Notes: a model not told the origin generated them from the sequence alone. Positions 25,930-34,826 are shown, counted from the first letter of the stretch. The stretch is 64,000 nt of DNA from Sporomusa sp. KB1 (GCF_007830295.1 NZ_VLKC01000002.1:1934558-1998557), one strand, 5' to 3'. Numbers and translations: made by a program.

Positions 25930-26752
25930 TAGTCTCAATACCAGCCTTGCGCAATTATCCCTATCCCGCTTAGGGGCAGCAGCGGCTGTTATTGATGAGG
26001 CTCTAGGACGCGGGCAGGGAATACGCCTTGGACAAAGTACTGTTTTCAGCAGCAAAGTGCATGCTTTTAATTCACATAGCCCTGAGCATGTGAAAATCAT
26101 GGTGAATACGGATGCTGGTCAAGTTTTTTATTATCGTTCAGACAGTGGTAGGATTGGTCATTTAGATATATTTCACGAGTGTGGTGCGATCGATCATCAA
26201 GTAGCAGCCTACTATGTTTGTTCAGCCCTTGAACGGTATCGTACCATCGCTGTACAGCAGCCAACAATGATGGGTACCGGATTGCTTAACCCTGATCTTG
26301 TGGATATTCAGACAGCTACCGGCGGTGGGCGAATAACCGGCAATTTGCAAGGCGGACAAAAGCCTTCTGTGCGGCGAGTGCATGAAAATCACGTGCATGT
26401 AGCACTGCAACTGTCGATAAACAATCTGTTATGTCTGTTTTATATTGTGGCGGCGGTTGAAACTGCTATACTGGACTTGGGTTTGGAACTTAGATGCAAT
26501 GAACGCATTTCGTATGTTGAGGCGGCTGACTGTCAATCTGACCTTAGCCCGTACACTGATCAAACGGATTCTTTGCTTGCCAGTCAACTGTTGACTAAGA
26601 ATAACCAACAGGCCATTTGCCCTGTGTCTGATAGTACTCCCGGCTCAGCTGCTGAGTGCTCGCCTGAATATAGTTATACAGGCAGTCGATTTGGTGCGGG
26701 ACCGCAGCCAGCAGAGAGTGTCGCGGATAGACCTTTGGGTTTTGAAAAGTAA
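25922..26752 (+). CDS. Unrecognised protein, second of a coupled pair
   Basis: A 276-residue protein not recognised. No signal peptide is evident. The middle part has a conserved-looking FHECGAIDHQVAAYYVC segment, a GGGRITGNLQGG stretch and HENHVHVALQLSINN with one hydrophobic helix (LLCLFYIVAAVETAIL). Clustered His, Cys, Glu and Asp suggest metal binding or catalysis, but this is only a guess. The C-terminal ~80 residues look disordered. It is translationally coupled to the preceding gene, with no functional hint from neighbours. Confidence 0.5.
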   Translation: MVDSLNTSLAQLSLSRLGAAAAVIDEALGRGQGIRLGQSTVFSSKVHAFNSHSPEHVKIMVNTDAGQVFYYRSDSGRIGHLDIFHECGAIDHQVAAYYVCSALERYRTIAVQQPTMMGTGLLNPDLVDIQTATGGGRITGNLQGGQKPSVRRVHENHVHVALQLSINNLLCLFYIVAAVETAILDLGLELRCNERISYVEAADCQSDLSPYTDQTDSLLASQLLTKNNQQAICPVSDSTPGSAAECSPEYSYTGSRFGAGPQPAESVADRPLGFEK

Positions 26753-26853
26753 AATTATGCTACTGAAATAAACAGGTTTGCCGGGGTTCAAGTCGGCAGA
26801 CCGTTGATATATCGCAGTAAAGATGTTTGCTAGTGGGGTGTATTGCCAGATAA

Positions 26854-28497
26854 CTATAAGCTGAAAATTATCTTGATTTTGAGCGCAGCAGCTAATTCGC
26901 GAACAGGAACCAGCAACTGGCCGTGTTGTTTATAAGGAGCTTGCGGCAAGGCCAGAGTTTTGCCATTAACAGTCATACTTGCTTTCCCGGCAGTTAGGGT
27001 AGCTTTACTTTCGCCAATAGTAAAGGTAACGGTATCATCTGTTTGCTCAAGACCGGCAGACAGGGCATCAGCTGCTGTTATAGCTGGTAGCAAGAGAAGT
27101 TGTTTTTTTTCAGTTTTAGTTATAGAAATAGGGGTTTGCAGGAAAATTTTGCGATTATTGACAGTAATAAAGCTGGCTCCTGCTTTGGCTTTTAACTGTT
27201 TGGGTTTATTGCTGGCTTTGGGAGCAAAGGTAGTAAATAATGTTTTGGCAATGGCGTTTTCCACACTGTAATAGGGGTTGGCTTCTATGAGGTTCGCCCC
27301 GTTCATTAGGAAGACTATACCCAATTTGCTGTCAGGGTCATAGTAGGCATCACTGGATAGTCCATAGGCTTCGCCAGAGTGGCCAACAAGGCGTTTTCCT
27401 GGCACCAGGTCATCGGTAATATGGAAGTTCAGACCTTTTTGTTTGTAAAAGCCACCCATACTGTAGCCAAACCACTGCATACTATGCATCAGGTCTGTTG
27501 TGTCTGATTTTAGAATACGGGTATGTTGTTTATATATGCCGCCGTTCATATGAATCTGGAGAAATTTGGCTAAATCGACAGAATTGGCGCGTAATCCACC
27601 GGCTGGAGAATGAGCAAGCGAACCAGCACTTGTTGTTGGCGTGGGCTTAGTGCCGTTATAATTATCCTTTGTTGGCCTAAAGCTGATTAGGGATGCATCC
27701 AGGCGATATAATACGGCTGTGTTTTGCCAGTTTATACTATCGGACGGTTCGAAGCTGGCATCCATGTCGAGTGGCTTGAAGATATATTTGGTACAGTATT
27801 TATCAAAAGGAAGGCCGGAGATTTTTTCAACAAGCGTTCCAACAATGCCTGTGCCAAAGTTGGAATAGCTAAATTGTGTGCCTGGGGCATAATTGCCAAA
27901 GGTGTCCGGATCATAATACTGACCATCAGGAACCAGCATATCTTGGATATTAATTTCCTGCAATAAGGCAGGTGTCTCTTCCAAAATGGTATTATAGGCG
28001 CCACTGTCAACAATACTGGAGGTGTGAGTCAGCAACTGGCGAAAGGTGATTTTGACATCTGGATAGCGGGGATTTCTTATTTGGTAGCCCAGGTATTGAC
28101 TGATATCGTCATCAAGGCCAAACTTGCCCTGTTCATAAAGCTGCATCAGCGCCGTGGCTGTGATCATCTTGGAGAGGGAGGCCACGCGAAACAGCGTTTC
28201 AGCGTTTACGGTGCGGGTAGTGGCCAGATCAGCCCAGCCGTAGCTGCCATTCCAGATAAGCTTGCGCTCGTTGAAGACAGCCGCTGATAAGCCGACAACC
28301 TTGTATTTTTCCATGGTGACCAGCAATTGCTTATCAAGAACCGTTGGTTTGGCGGGCAGCAGATAAGGCGGTAAGACATAATAGCCTGGCGGCGGTTCAA
28401 GTTGGTTTCCCTGGGCAGAGGAGGTCAGCAGGCTTAGGACAAGAATAATGCCCGTCAAGGCGGTGGGTAGATGTTTTCTTAAACGGTTAGAGAACAT
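26854..28497 (-). CDS. Exported serine beta-lactamase-like hydrolase with copper-amine-oxidase-N domain
   Basis: A 547-residue secreted protein with a signal peptide ending near residue 30. A class C beta-lactamase/penicillin-binding-like domain (about 45-420) has the SLSK catalytic tetrad and YSN motif. A C-terminal copper amine oxidase N-terminal-like domain (about 440-547), a wall- or protein-binding module common in Firmicutes, follows. It may act as an esterase, D-amino acid peptidase or carboxypeptidase-like enzyme at the cell surface; resistance is not implied. It is the last gene of a minus-strand cluster with a wall amidase. Confidence 0.85.
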   Translation of the reverse strand: MFSNRLRKHLPTALTGIILVLSLLTSSAQGNQLEPPPGYYVLPPYLLPAKPTVLDKQLLVTMEKYKVVGLSAAVFNERKLIWNGSYGWADLATTRTVNAETLFRVASLSKMITATALMQLYEQGKFGLDDDISQYLGYQIRNPRYPDVKITFRQLLTHTSSIVDSGAYNTILEETPALLQEINIQDMLVPDGQYYDPDTFGNYAPGTQFSYSNFGTGIVGTLVEKISGLPFDKYCTKYIFKPLDMDASFEPSDSINWQNTAVLYRLDASLISFRPTKDNYNGTKPTPTTSAGSLAHSPAGGLRANSVDLAKFLQIHMNGGIYKQHTRILKSDTTDLMHSMQWFGYSMGGFYKQKGLNFHITDDLVPGKRLVGHSGEAYGLSSDAYYDPDSKLGIVFLMNGANLIEANPYYSVENAIAKTLFTTFAPKASNKPKQLKAKAGASFITVNNRKIFLQTPISITKTEKKQLLLLPAITAADALSAGLEQTDDTVTFTIGESKATLTAGKASMTVNGKTLALPQAPYKQHGQLLVPVRELAAALKIKIIFSL

Positions 28498-28566
28498 AGG
28501 GACCTCCTCGTTAATGACTGGAATGCGCTCTACACGGAGTGCCTTTCCTGGCTGAAGGAATAGGTT

Positions 28567-29496
28567 CTAGGGTGTGAAAAACAAGCGGTTATAATATACC
28601 GAATTGCCGATAAGGATGATTGGCTGCGGTCCAATGCCTAAATCGCAAATCAGCTGCTGGTTGTGGTTGTTAAGATTAATTCGGTATAAGGCGTGATTGG
28701 CTGATGTATTGGTAAAATAGACAAAGCCATTAGCAACATTAATAAAACCGGCCTGGTCATCTGTCAGCTTGGTGCGCCCCTGACCGTTGGTGCTGATGGT
28801 GTAGAGCTTTTGGTTGTCGCTATAATTGCTATAGTAAATGGTATCGTCAGCTACGGCCATGAAAAGAACCTGATCATCGGCAATCTTGCTGCGACTAGTG
28901 CCGTCAAGCTTAATTTTGTACAGCTTGTAGCCGTCAGAAGCATTGAGGTAATAAACCCAATTACCGGCGATGGTAAGATTTTCAGCCTGGTCGTCACATA
29001 GCTTTTGCGGCTCAGACTGACCGTCTAAGGCCAATTTGTAGATGGTATTAGATGGCGTAGAATTGTCATTGCTCCAGTTAATATATACCAACCAGTTGCC
29101 AACTACGGTTAATTGACTAGCAGGCTGGTTGCCAATTTTGGTTTTTTCAGTGCCGTCAAATTGCATCCGGTAAATATGATGCTGGTCTGACCAATTGCTA
29201 TAATATAAATATTTCCCGGAAATAGTAAGGCTCCAGGCTTCATCGGCGCTAATGATGACAGGCCTTGCTTCACCAGGTCTAAGCCGGTAGATATTCTCTT
29301 GACCACCAGCATAACTATCGCCGGTAAGGTCAAGGTAATACAAAGTGCCGTCGCTATCAGCAACCGCCAGGCCGTTGTTGGCGGTATTTGCCGGAGGGAT
29401 GGTAACGGGAACTGCAAAAATAGAGGCTGGGATAATAACTAGCCACAAGGCGAGCAGGGTTGTGACAGTCTGCTTGCATAAGGTGGTTGGTGCCAT
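28567..29496 (-). CDS. Exported DUF5050-type repeat protein
   Basis: A 309-residue protein with an N-terminal signal segment (about 10-30) and then five to six repeats of ~40 residues with the pattern VYYxNxSD...LYKIxxDGxxRxKIxDDQ. This matches DUF5050-type beta-propeller-like repeats. The function is unknown; such propellers often bind proteins or glycans. It starts 2 bp after the amidase gene ends, and the beta-lactamase-like gene follows, so all three are likely one exported cell-envelope operon. Confidence 0.8.
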   Translation of the reverse strand: MAPTTLCKQTVTTLLALWLVIIPASIFAVPVTIPPANTANNGLAVADSDGTLYYLDLTGDSYAGGQENIYRLRPGEARPVIISADEAWSLTISGKYLYYSNWSDQHHIYRMQFDGTEKTKIGNQPASQLTVVGNWLVYINWSNDNSTPSNTIYKLALDGQSEPQKLCDDQAENLTIAGNWVYYLNASDGYKLYKIKLDGTSRSKIADDQVLFMAVADDTIYYSNYSDNQKLYTISTNGQGRTKLTDDQAGFINVANGFVYFTNTSANHALYRINLNNHNQQLICDLGIGPQPIILIGNSVYYNRLFFTP

Positions 29497-29498
29497 GC

Positions 29499-30593
29499 TT
29501 AGTTCCTCCTTGCTGCCAGTGCGGTAATCGAAAAGTATTTATCTGTAGCCTGGAAAATTGCCTGGGCAGCTTGCTGGCGATAAATTCGCTGGGATAGCAG
29601 TTTGGCATCTTGCGGGTGAGGCATCATGGCAACTTCGACAATAACTGCCGGAACCCAGCTGGAGTTAAGGACGACCAGGCCTGGCCGGTCTTGCAGCGGA
29701 TATTGATGAAGATGGAGCGTGCCTGCCAGCTCATTTGCCAACAGAGTAGCTAATTCTTTAGCCGGTTTGGGAGCGGATGAGTTGTAGAGGGCGGTAGTTC
29801 CCCGGTATAGCTTTCTGGCAGCATCAGGCATATCAGTAGGCATAGAATTATTATGAATAGCAAGGAAAGCGTCAGCCTGTAGAATGTTGGCGGCATCGGC
29901 CCGGTCTAACAGACTGGGATTGCTGTCATCTGTTCTGGTCATATACACATCATAACCATGCTGACAGAAAATATCACGGCTTAACAGGGTGATATCAAGG
30001 TTAAGCTCTTTTTCTAATAGATAGTTACTGGTTGCGCCTAAGGCTGTACCGCCGTGTCCGGGGTCAAGTACAATGGTTTTAGGCAGGGGAGTGGTGAGGG
30101 TATCGGAAAAAGTCAAGACAAGGTAGGTGCGAAAGATAATGGTGTCGTCAGGCTGCATTACCCGTTTGCGTTTTACTGTCGTTACCGTGGCTGTGGTATT
30201 TCGTGAAGAATAGGCAGCTGTTAGTATAAAATCACTGTTGTTGTCAGAATTTGTTGCTAGCCTTGTTAAACGCGGGGAGAAGTTTACAAGAGTAACAGCA
30301 TTGCTGTCGGCAGGCAGGGTTGATTGTGCGGCTACTGTGAGTGTAAGGATGTTGTTTTTTTCTGTTATGTGATATTGCGGTTCAAAGGTGTAGGCTAAGG
30401 GGCCAGGTACACTGGCTGCAGGCAGCCGGGTTTCCACTGCTACGGCGACAACATCTTTGTGTTCAAGTTGAAACGTTTTTACCGCGACAATGCTGGCGGG
30501 GAGTGTTTCTGCCAGGTCAGCCGCAGCAGGCACCGGGGAAAGTAAAAACAGGATGGCGATAAACAAGGTGATATAGGATATAAAGACAGGCAT
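29499..30593 (-). CDS. N-acetylmuramoyl-L-alanine amidase (Amidase_3)
   Basis: Zinc amidase cleaving the bond between MurNAc and the stem peptide, 364 residues. A signal peptide (about 1-26) is followed by an AMIN-like beta-rich region (about 30-160) that may target septal or wall sites. The Amidase_3 domain (about 170-355) has zinc ligands in LDPGHGG, the Glu of LEKELN, AIHNNS and the catalytic Glu in VIVEVAMM. A GAGGTG ribosome binding site supports the start. It is the first gene of the minus-strand envelope cluster and divergent from the second T-box. Confidence 0.9.
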   Translation of the reverse strand: MPVFISYITLFIAILFLLSPVPAAADLAETLPASIVAVKTFQLEHKDVVAVAVETRLPAASVPGPLAYTFEPQYHITEKNNILTLTVAAQSTLPADSNAVTLVNFSPRLTRLATNSDNNSDFILTAAYSSRNTTATVTTVKRKRVMQPDDTIIFRTYLVLTFSDTLTTPLPKTIVLDPGHGGTALGATSNYLLEKELNLDITLLSRDIFCQHGYDVYMTRTDDSNPSLLDRADAANILQADAFLAIHNNSMPTDMPDAARKLYRGTTALYNSSAPKPAKELATLLANELAGTLHLHQYPLQDRPGLVVLNSSWVPAVIVEVAMMPHPQDAKLLSQRIYRQQAAQAIFQATDKYFSITALAARRN

Positions 30594-30675
30594 AGCTACA
30601 CCTCACTATTATAGAAATAGATAATAGAAAATGGTTCGTCATTAAAATAAAAATACCTGCCGAGTAATCTGAGTA

Positions 30676-30705
30676 TTGACAAATGTGCGTGTCCCTTGGT
30701 ATTCT
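30676..30705 (+). promoter_or_regulatory. Promoter of the second tryptophan T-box operon
   Basis: A perfect TTGACA (30676-30681) and TATTCT (30700-30705) are spaced 18 bp, with a TGG extended -10. This is the same arrangement as upstream of the first T-box. Confidence 0.75.
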
Positions 30706-30711
30706 ATATAC

Positions 30712-31023
30712 ATCATAGTTGCATATTGGAAATATCAATGACCAGGAAGAGTAAACATTCAGTGGAAGCTGCAGCGAGCCAATGGTAGTGAGAGTTTGGC
30801 GCCGACCGGTATGTTGAATGGACCTGGGAGATGCAGTCTGAGCCGTGTAAGCGGGGTAGGCGCTGACGGGATTCTTCCGCCGTTATCAGGAAGCAGGTAT
30901 CGGACAATTGTCTCGTACTTTGATGAGCCGGACCAGAGCAGTTTTGTTGTGGTCAATAAGGGTGGCACCGCGGGTTATTCCCCGTCCCTTGGATATACTT
31001 CTATCCAAGAGACGGGGTTTTGT
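30712..31023 (+). promoter_or_regulatory. T-box leader, tryptophan specifier (copy 2)
   Basis: Closely similar along most of its length to the leader at 12806-13123. It has the AGTA bulge, specifier loop GAA with TGG at 30819-30821, T-box AGGGTGGCACCGCGG at 30959-30973 and terminator stem CCCCGTC (30980-30986) with GACGGGG (31011-31017), plus an inner CTTGGATA/TATCCAAG stem. It controls trpP in response to uncharged tRNA-Trp. Confidence 0.93.
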
Positions 31024-31045
31024 TTGTTTTGTGGCTGATACTTTA

Positions 31046-31166
31046 GAATTGCAGATAAGCTGCCATCTGCGTTGTTGCTCCTGCGGGCTTCACTCCAGCG
31101 TACGCCCCTGTACGCTTGCGTTCCAGTCCTCGGGGCGCCTAGCAGCTGACAACTTCTCTGCAATTC
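31046..31166. repeat. 121-bp palindromic repeat element, copy 2
   Basis: Second copy of the element at 13147-13267, with the same 121-bp length. Its ends GAATTGCAGATAAG and CTTCTCTGCAATTC are inverted repeats, around the same AGCGTAC/GTACGCT core. It lies between the T-box terminator and the trpP ribosome binding site. Confidence 0.8.
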
Positions 31167-31206
31167 CGGCAATTCATTATTGATTTTTAGAGGAGGTTGT
31201 TGAACA

Positions 31207-31797
31207 ATGGAAAACAAAGAGCGAGAGTTAGTGACGGTTACTACCGGGCAAGAGGGGCGTTTTCGTTGGGCTGCTGTTTCTGCCATGTTGCTGGCGATTG
31301 GTGCCATCCTTAGGTTGGTCAGTCCGAGTATTGCCGGAATTTCACCTAACTGGATTATAGCCATGTACTGTTTGGCGATTGTGCTATTTCGTCTGCCTGC
31401 CAGCCGGGCTATGGGTATCGGCTTAGTGGCAGGTGCGCTGTGCCTGGCAACTTCCAAATCGGTTTTTCCGTATGGTAATCTGATTAGCGAACCTATAGGG
31501 GCGCTGGTATGTGCACTGGTAGTGGGGTTGCCGTTTAGTATGAAATTGGGGCGACTGGATCTCAGACCAGCGATTGGCGCGTTATGTGGTACCTTGGCCA
31601 GCGGGCTGACGTTTACAACGTTAGCAAAGCTCCTGTTGGGTTTACCGCTTAAGGTTTATCTGTATGGCATGCTGCCGGTAGTAGTGACAATGACAATTGC
31701 CAATACGGTTGTTGCTCAGGCATTGTTCTATCCGGTAACGGCGTTGTTAGGCGGCTTTGTTGCCAAGCATAAGGCAGATGACAGGGTTAACAAGTAA
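31207..31797 (+). CDS. trpP: Tryptophan transporter TrpP
   Basis: Integral membrane protein of 196 residues with about five or six hydrophobic helices, matching the TrpP (YhaG) family of tryptophan uptake proteins. Its first helix (WAAVSAMLLAIGAILR) carries the small-residue AxxxA pattern used by ECF S components to dock on the T subunit, and size and topology agree. The tryptophan T-box directly upstream supports the substrate. AGAGGAGG precedes the ATG. It may work with the A1-A2-T module at 13307-15666 (inference). Confidence 0.88.
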   Translation: MENKERELVTVTTGQEGRFRWAAVSAMLLAIGAILRLVSPSIAGISPNWIIAMYCLAIVLFRLPASRAMGIGLVAGALCLATSKSVFPYGNLISEPIGALVCALVVGLPFSMKLGRLDLRPAIGALCGTLASGLTFTTLAKLLLGLPLKVYLYGMLPVVVTMTIANTVVAQALFYPVTALLGGFVAKHKADDRVNK

Positions 31798-31799
31798 AG

Positions 31800-31846
31800 A
31801 AAACGCCTGTTTTGAGGGAAAGAACTCAAAACAGGCGTTTTCTTTT
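31800..31846. terminator. Bidirectional terminator between trpP and the convergent HD-GYP gene
   Basis: A perfect 17-bp stem (about 31800-31816 with 31825-31841) is flanked by A- and T-rich tracts on both sides. Confidence 0.9.
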
Positions 31847-31860
31847 GCTAAGCAATAATT

Positions 31861-32934
31861 TTAATTAGCATTTGCCCAATATTCCGGATTAACGAGACGT
31901 TGGATAAAGATGGTCTTGGTAGTGGCAAGATCAATGATTGTGCCGCTATGGGTTTTGACAACCGGTTTATCTAAGTGGTCGGTGTTGAAGAAGATAATCT
32001 GTCCAGTACGGCCATCACTTAGCAGAACAGGAGAATTAATGAGACAATCGCGTATATAGCGAATAAAGGGCTGGCAGATGCCTTGATCTAGTTTGTCAAA
32101 TAATTGCTTGGACATGTATTCTAAAACTGGGAAAGGATTGGCGTCTTCACCTGAGTATGCATGTTGATGAAATAGATCAGCAACCGCAATGATGCGGGCG
32201 AAGAGGTGAATTTTATCACTGGCCGAGCCCATGGGAACTCCGCTGCCATCCATCAATTCATGATGCTGTAGAACTGATAGCAATACTTCCTGGGGCAAAG
32301 AGGGTACATGCTGCAGTAGTTTAGCACCATTTATTACATGAGCTTTGGGTTCTGAGTCGGTCTCTTTTGAAACTACCAGTTTGCCAATATCATGCAAGAG
32401 TCCTGCCAAACAGAGCACATGTATTTTATCGTCTGAGAGTTTGAGTTTATGACCAATGATGGTACTAATAAAAGCTACCATGACCGAGTGGCGGGTAACC
32501 TTGTCAGCTAAATTATAGTCGCTGACTAATAGATAATCCATTATGGCAGGGCCGGTTGACAGTACAGTAGAATAGATACTAAAGGAGGTTTCTTTTAGTT
32601 CCTGTATGGGAACTTGCTTGGTATTACGAATAAAATCAAAGGAGTTAACAGATGTTGTTATTAAATTATCATATTCTTTAAAAAAGTCAGTAAAGTTCTC
32701 TGTCAGACCATCTTTTCTTACTGACGTTTCCACTGGTGCGTTACTTTCCGGTGAACTAGTAGTTTCGCTGGACACAAACACATGACTAACATTCCACATG
32801 GTTAACAACGAAATAGTACGAGGCGCAATGATGACATCTTTCCCAAGCAGCACCTTGCCGCTGACTGACAGGACTGGTTCGCCGATAGCCATGCCGGGAA
32901 CCAATTCTTTGACGGCGATCATCCTGGTGGACAC
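31861..32934 (-). CDS. HD-GYP-like phosphohydrolase with variant GVP motif
   Basis: A 357-residue cytoplasmic protein. An N-terminal ~60-residue beta-rich domain (VKELVPGMAIGEPVLS...) is common in HD-GYP proteins. An HD domain follows with LLHDIGKL and LQHHELMDGSGVPMG, where the usual GYP reads GVP, and ADLF replaces the usual ADAYDAM. A c-di-GMP phosphodiesterase or degenerate receptor role is possible. The GTG start at 32934 follows AAGGAGC. It shares a terminator with trpP on the opposite strand. Confidence 0.8.
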   Translation of the reverse strand: MSTRMIAVKELVPGMAIGEPVLSVSGKVLLGKDVIIAPRTISLLTMWNVSHVFVSSETTSSPESNAPVETSVRKDGLTENFTDFFKEYDNLITTSVNSFDFIRNTKQVPIQELKETSFSIYSTVLSTGPAIMDYLLVSDYNLADKVTRHSVMVAFISTIIGHKLKLSDDKIHVLCLAGLLHDIGKLVVSKETDSEPKAHVINGAKLLQHVPSLPQEVLLSVLQHHELMDGSGVPMGSASDKIHLFARIIAVADLFHQHAYSGEDANPFPVLEYMSKQLFDKLDQGICQPFIRYIRDCLINSPVLLSDGRTGQIIFFNTDHLDKPVVKTHSGTIIDLATTKTIFIQRLVNPEYWANAN

Positions 32935-33111
32935 AATACCAGCTCCTTTTGAAATGAAAAAAATATAATGGTAACATAAGTATAAATTAGATTATAATGG
33001 GAGGCAATCAGTCAAAAGTCATGGTGCTTAGTACTAAAGTCCTAGATGACCAATGTATTAATGCCAAGGGTAAAGAAAAAGGGGCTGTTGCACTAAAGCA
33101 GGCCTAAAAAA

Positions 33112-33157
33112 ACAAAAGACGGCCCCGGTATGTAGCCGGGAGCCGTCTTTTGTTGTA
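33112..33157 (+). terminator. Terminator hairpin at the left end of the insertion sequence
   Basis: A 12-bp perfect stem (33112-33123 with 33142-33153) continues into CCCGG/CCGGG with one bulge. It precedes the transposase start and could block read-through from outside promoters, limiting transposase expression. Confidence 0.75.
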
Positions 33158-33168
33158 AAATCAAGTTT

Positions 33169-34779
33169 GTGAAAACAAAGAAATTACAAACAGATTATAC
33201 AACAAACGGGAATGTATATCAACTGGTTATCCCCATGGACATCGGCGAAATGATCCCGGCAGATGATTCGGTGCGATTACTCAACGCGGTCATGGAAAGG
33301 ATGGATTACAGAAGATTGTATGCCGCGTACTCCCGCCTGGGGAGAATCGAGAAGTCACCGAAACGTCTGTTTAAAATTCTCGTATATGGATACATGAATG
33401 GCATTTATTCCAGCCGCAAACTGGAACAATCCTGCCGGCGAGACGTCAATTTCATGTACCTGCTGGGCCGGGAAAAAGCACCGGACCACGCCACGATTGC
33501 CCGGTTTCGCAGCGAGCGGTTGGCAGAGGTTGTAGACGACCTGTTTACCCAGCTTGTGCTACTGCTGGCCGATGCGGGCGAACTGTCACTGTCAAGCGCC
33601 TTCATCGACGGAACCAAGCTGGAGGCCAATGCCAACCGCTACAGCTTTGTCTGGAAGAAATCGACGCAAAAGAACGAGGAGAAGCTGCAGGAAAAAATGA
33701 AAGCTCAGCTCCCGGTGCTGGCGGCAGAGTTCGGTCTGCGCTTTCCTGTCGGTCAGACGATCAAGGCCAAAGACCTGAAAAAGCTGCGCAAACGGCTCAA
33801 AGCGCTGCAAGCCGAACGCGGCATCGTCTTTGTCCACGGCAAGGGACAGCGTAAGGCGCCACTGCAGCGGGCGATAGAAACGGTAGACGAATATCTTGCC
33901 CGGCAGAAGAAGTACAACGACTACAACCACAGCTTCGGGGAACGCAACAGCTTTTCCAAGACGGACAGAGACGCCACCTTCCTGCGGATGAAGGAAGACC
34001 ATATGAAAAACGGGCAGCTTAAACCGGGATACAACGCGACACTGGCGGTAGATGCAGAATATATCGTATCTGCCATGATCAGTCAGGAACGAAGCGACAG
34101 CCAAACATTCATCCCGATGCTGAAGACGCTCAAAGGACTGGGATATACCAAGCCTGTAGCGGACGCGGGGTTCGAGAGTGAAGAAAACTACACCTGGTGC
34201 GAAGAAAACGGACAAATAGCATTTATTAAGCCGTCGAATCACGATAAAGCCAAAACCCGCAAATACCAAAGTGACATCGGCAAGCGTGAGAATATGCCCT
34301 ATGATGCGAAAAGCGATAGTTACCGCTGCCACAGGGGCCACCCCATCAAGGCGGCGTATGAAAAAAAAACCAAGTCAAAGGCGGGTTATCCCATTGTGAC
34401 AACGGTCTACGCCTGCACCGAGTGTGCCGGCTGTCCGTATAAGGCCCAATGCATTAAAGGCAAGAGCAAGACGCCGCTCGAAGAACGGAGCAAGAACCTG
34501 TACGTATCCAAAACCTTTCTCAGGCAGAGGCAGGAAATGCAGGCGCGCATTCAAAGTGAGGAAGGTGTCCTCTTGCGCATAAACCGCTCCATCCAGGTAG
34601 AGGGAGCGTTCGGTGTACTTAAACAGGACATGGGCTTCCGACGGTTTCTGCTGAGGGGCAAAGGCAAGGTCCAGACCGAGTTGTTGCTGCTATGTATGGG
34701 GTATAACCTAAACAAACTCCATAACAAAATCCAAAGCGGCCGCTGTGGAACCTATTTACATATTCCCAAAGCGGCCTGA
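33169..34779 (+). CDS. IS1182-family transposase
   Basis: A 536-residue DDE transposase. The N-terminal DUF772-like domain has RLGRIEKSPKRLFKILVYGYMNG and the helix SRKLEQSCRRD. The catalytic region has an Asp in FIDGTKLEAN, a second in VADAGFESEENY and a C-terminal Glu in QVEGAFGVLKQD. A Cys cluster (CTECAGCPYKAQC) is typical of IS1182 members. The frame is intact, so the element may be active. The GTG start at 33169 has only a weak ribosome binding site. Confidence 0.92.
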   Translation: MKTKKLQTDYTTNGNVYQLVIPMDIGEMIPADDSVRLLNAVMERMDYRRLYAAYSRLGRIEKSPKRLFKILVYGYMNGIYSSRKLEQSCRRDVNFMYLLGREKAPDHATIARFRSERLAEVVDDLFTQLVLLLADAGELSLSSAFIDGTKLEANANRYSFVWKKSTQKNEEKLQEKMKAQLPVLAAEFGLRFPVGQTIKAKDLKKLRKRLKALQAERGIVFVHGKGQRKAPLQRAIETVDEYLARQKKYNDYNHSFGERNSFSKTDRDATFLRMKEDHMKNGQLKPGYNATLAVDAEYIVSAMISQERSDSQTFIPMLKTLKGLGYTKPVADAGFESEENYTWCEENGQIAFIKPSNHDKAKTRKYQSDIGKRENMPYDAKSDSYRCHRGHPIKAAYEKKTKSKAGYPIVTTVYACTECAGCPYKAQCIKGKSKTPLEERSKNLYVSKTFLRQRQEMQARIQSEEGVLLRINRSIQVEGAFGVLKQDMGFRRFLLRGKGKVQTELLLLCMGYNLNKLHNKIQSGRCGTYLHIPKAA

Positions 34780-34800
34780 CAACTATATACAGATTTTTTT

Positions 34801-34826
34801 AGAGGAAGAGGCTTCCTCTGTTTTGT
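34801..34826 (+). terminator. Terminator after the transposase
   Basis: An 8-bp perfect stem AGAGGAAG/CTTCCTCT (34801-34808 with 34812-34819) is followed by GTTTTGTT. Confidence 0.7.

Noticed and set aside
33592..34341. Minus-strand open frame of 249 codons inside the transposase gene
   Set aside because: It is a shadow of the G+C-rich transposase coding frame; the product is low-complexity and hydrophobic with no domain.
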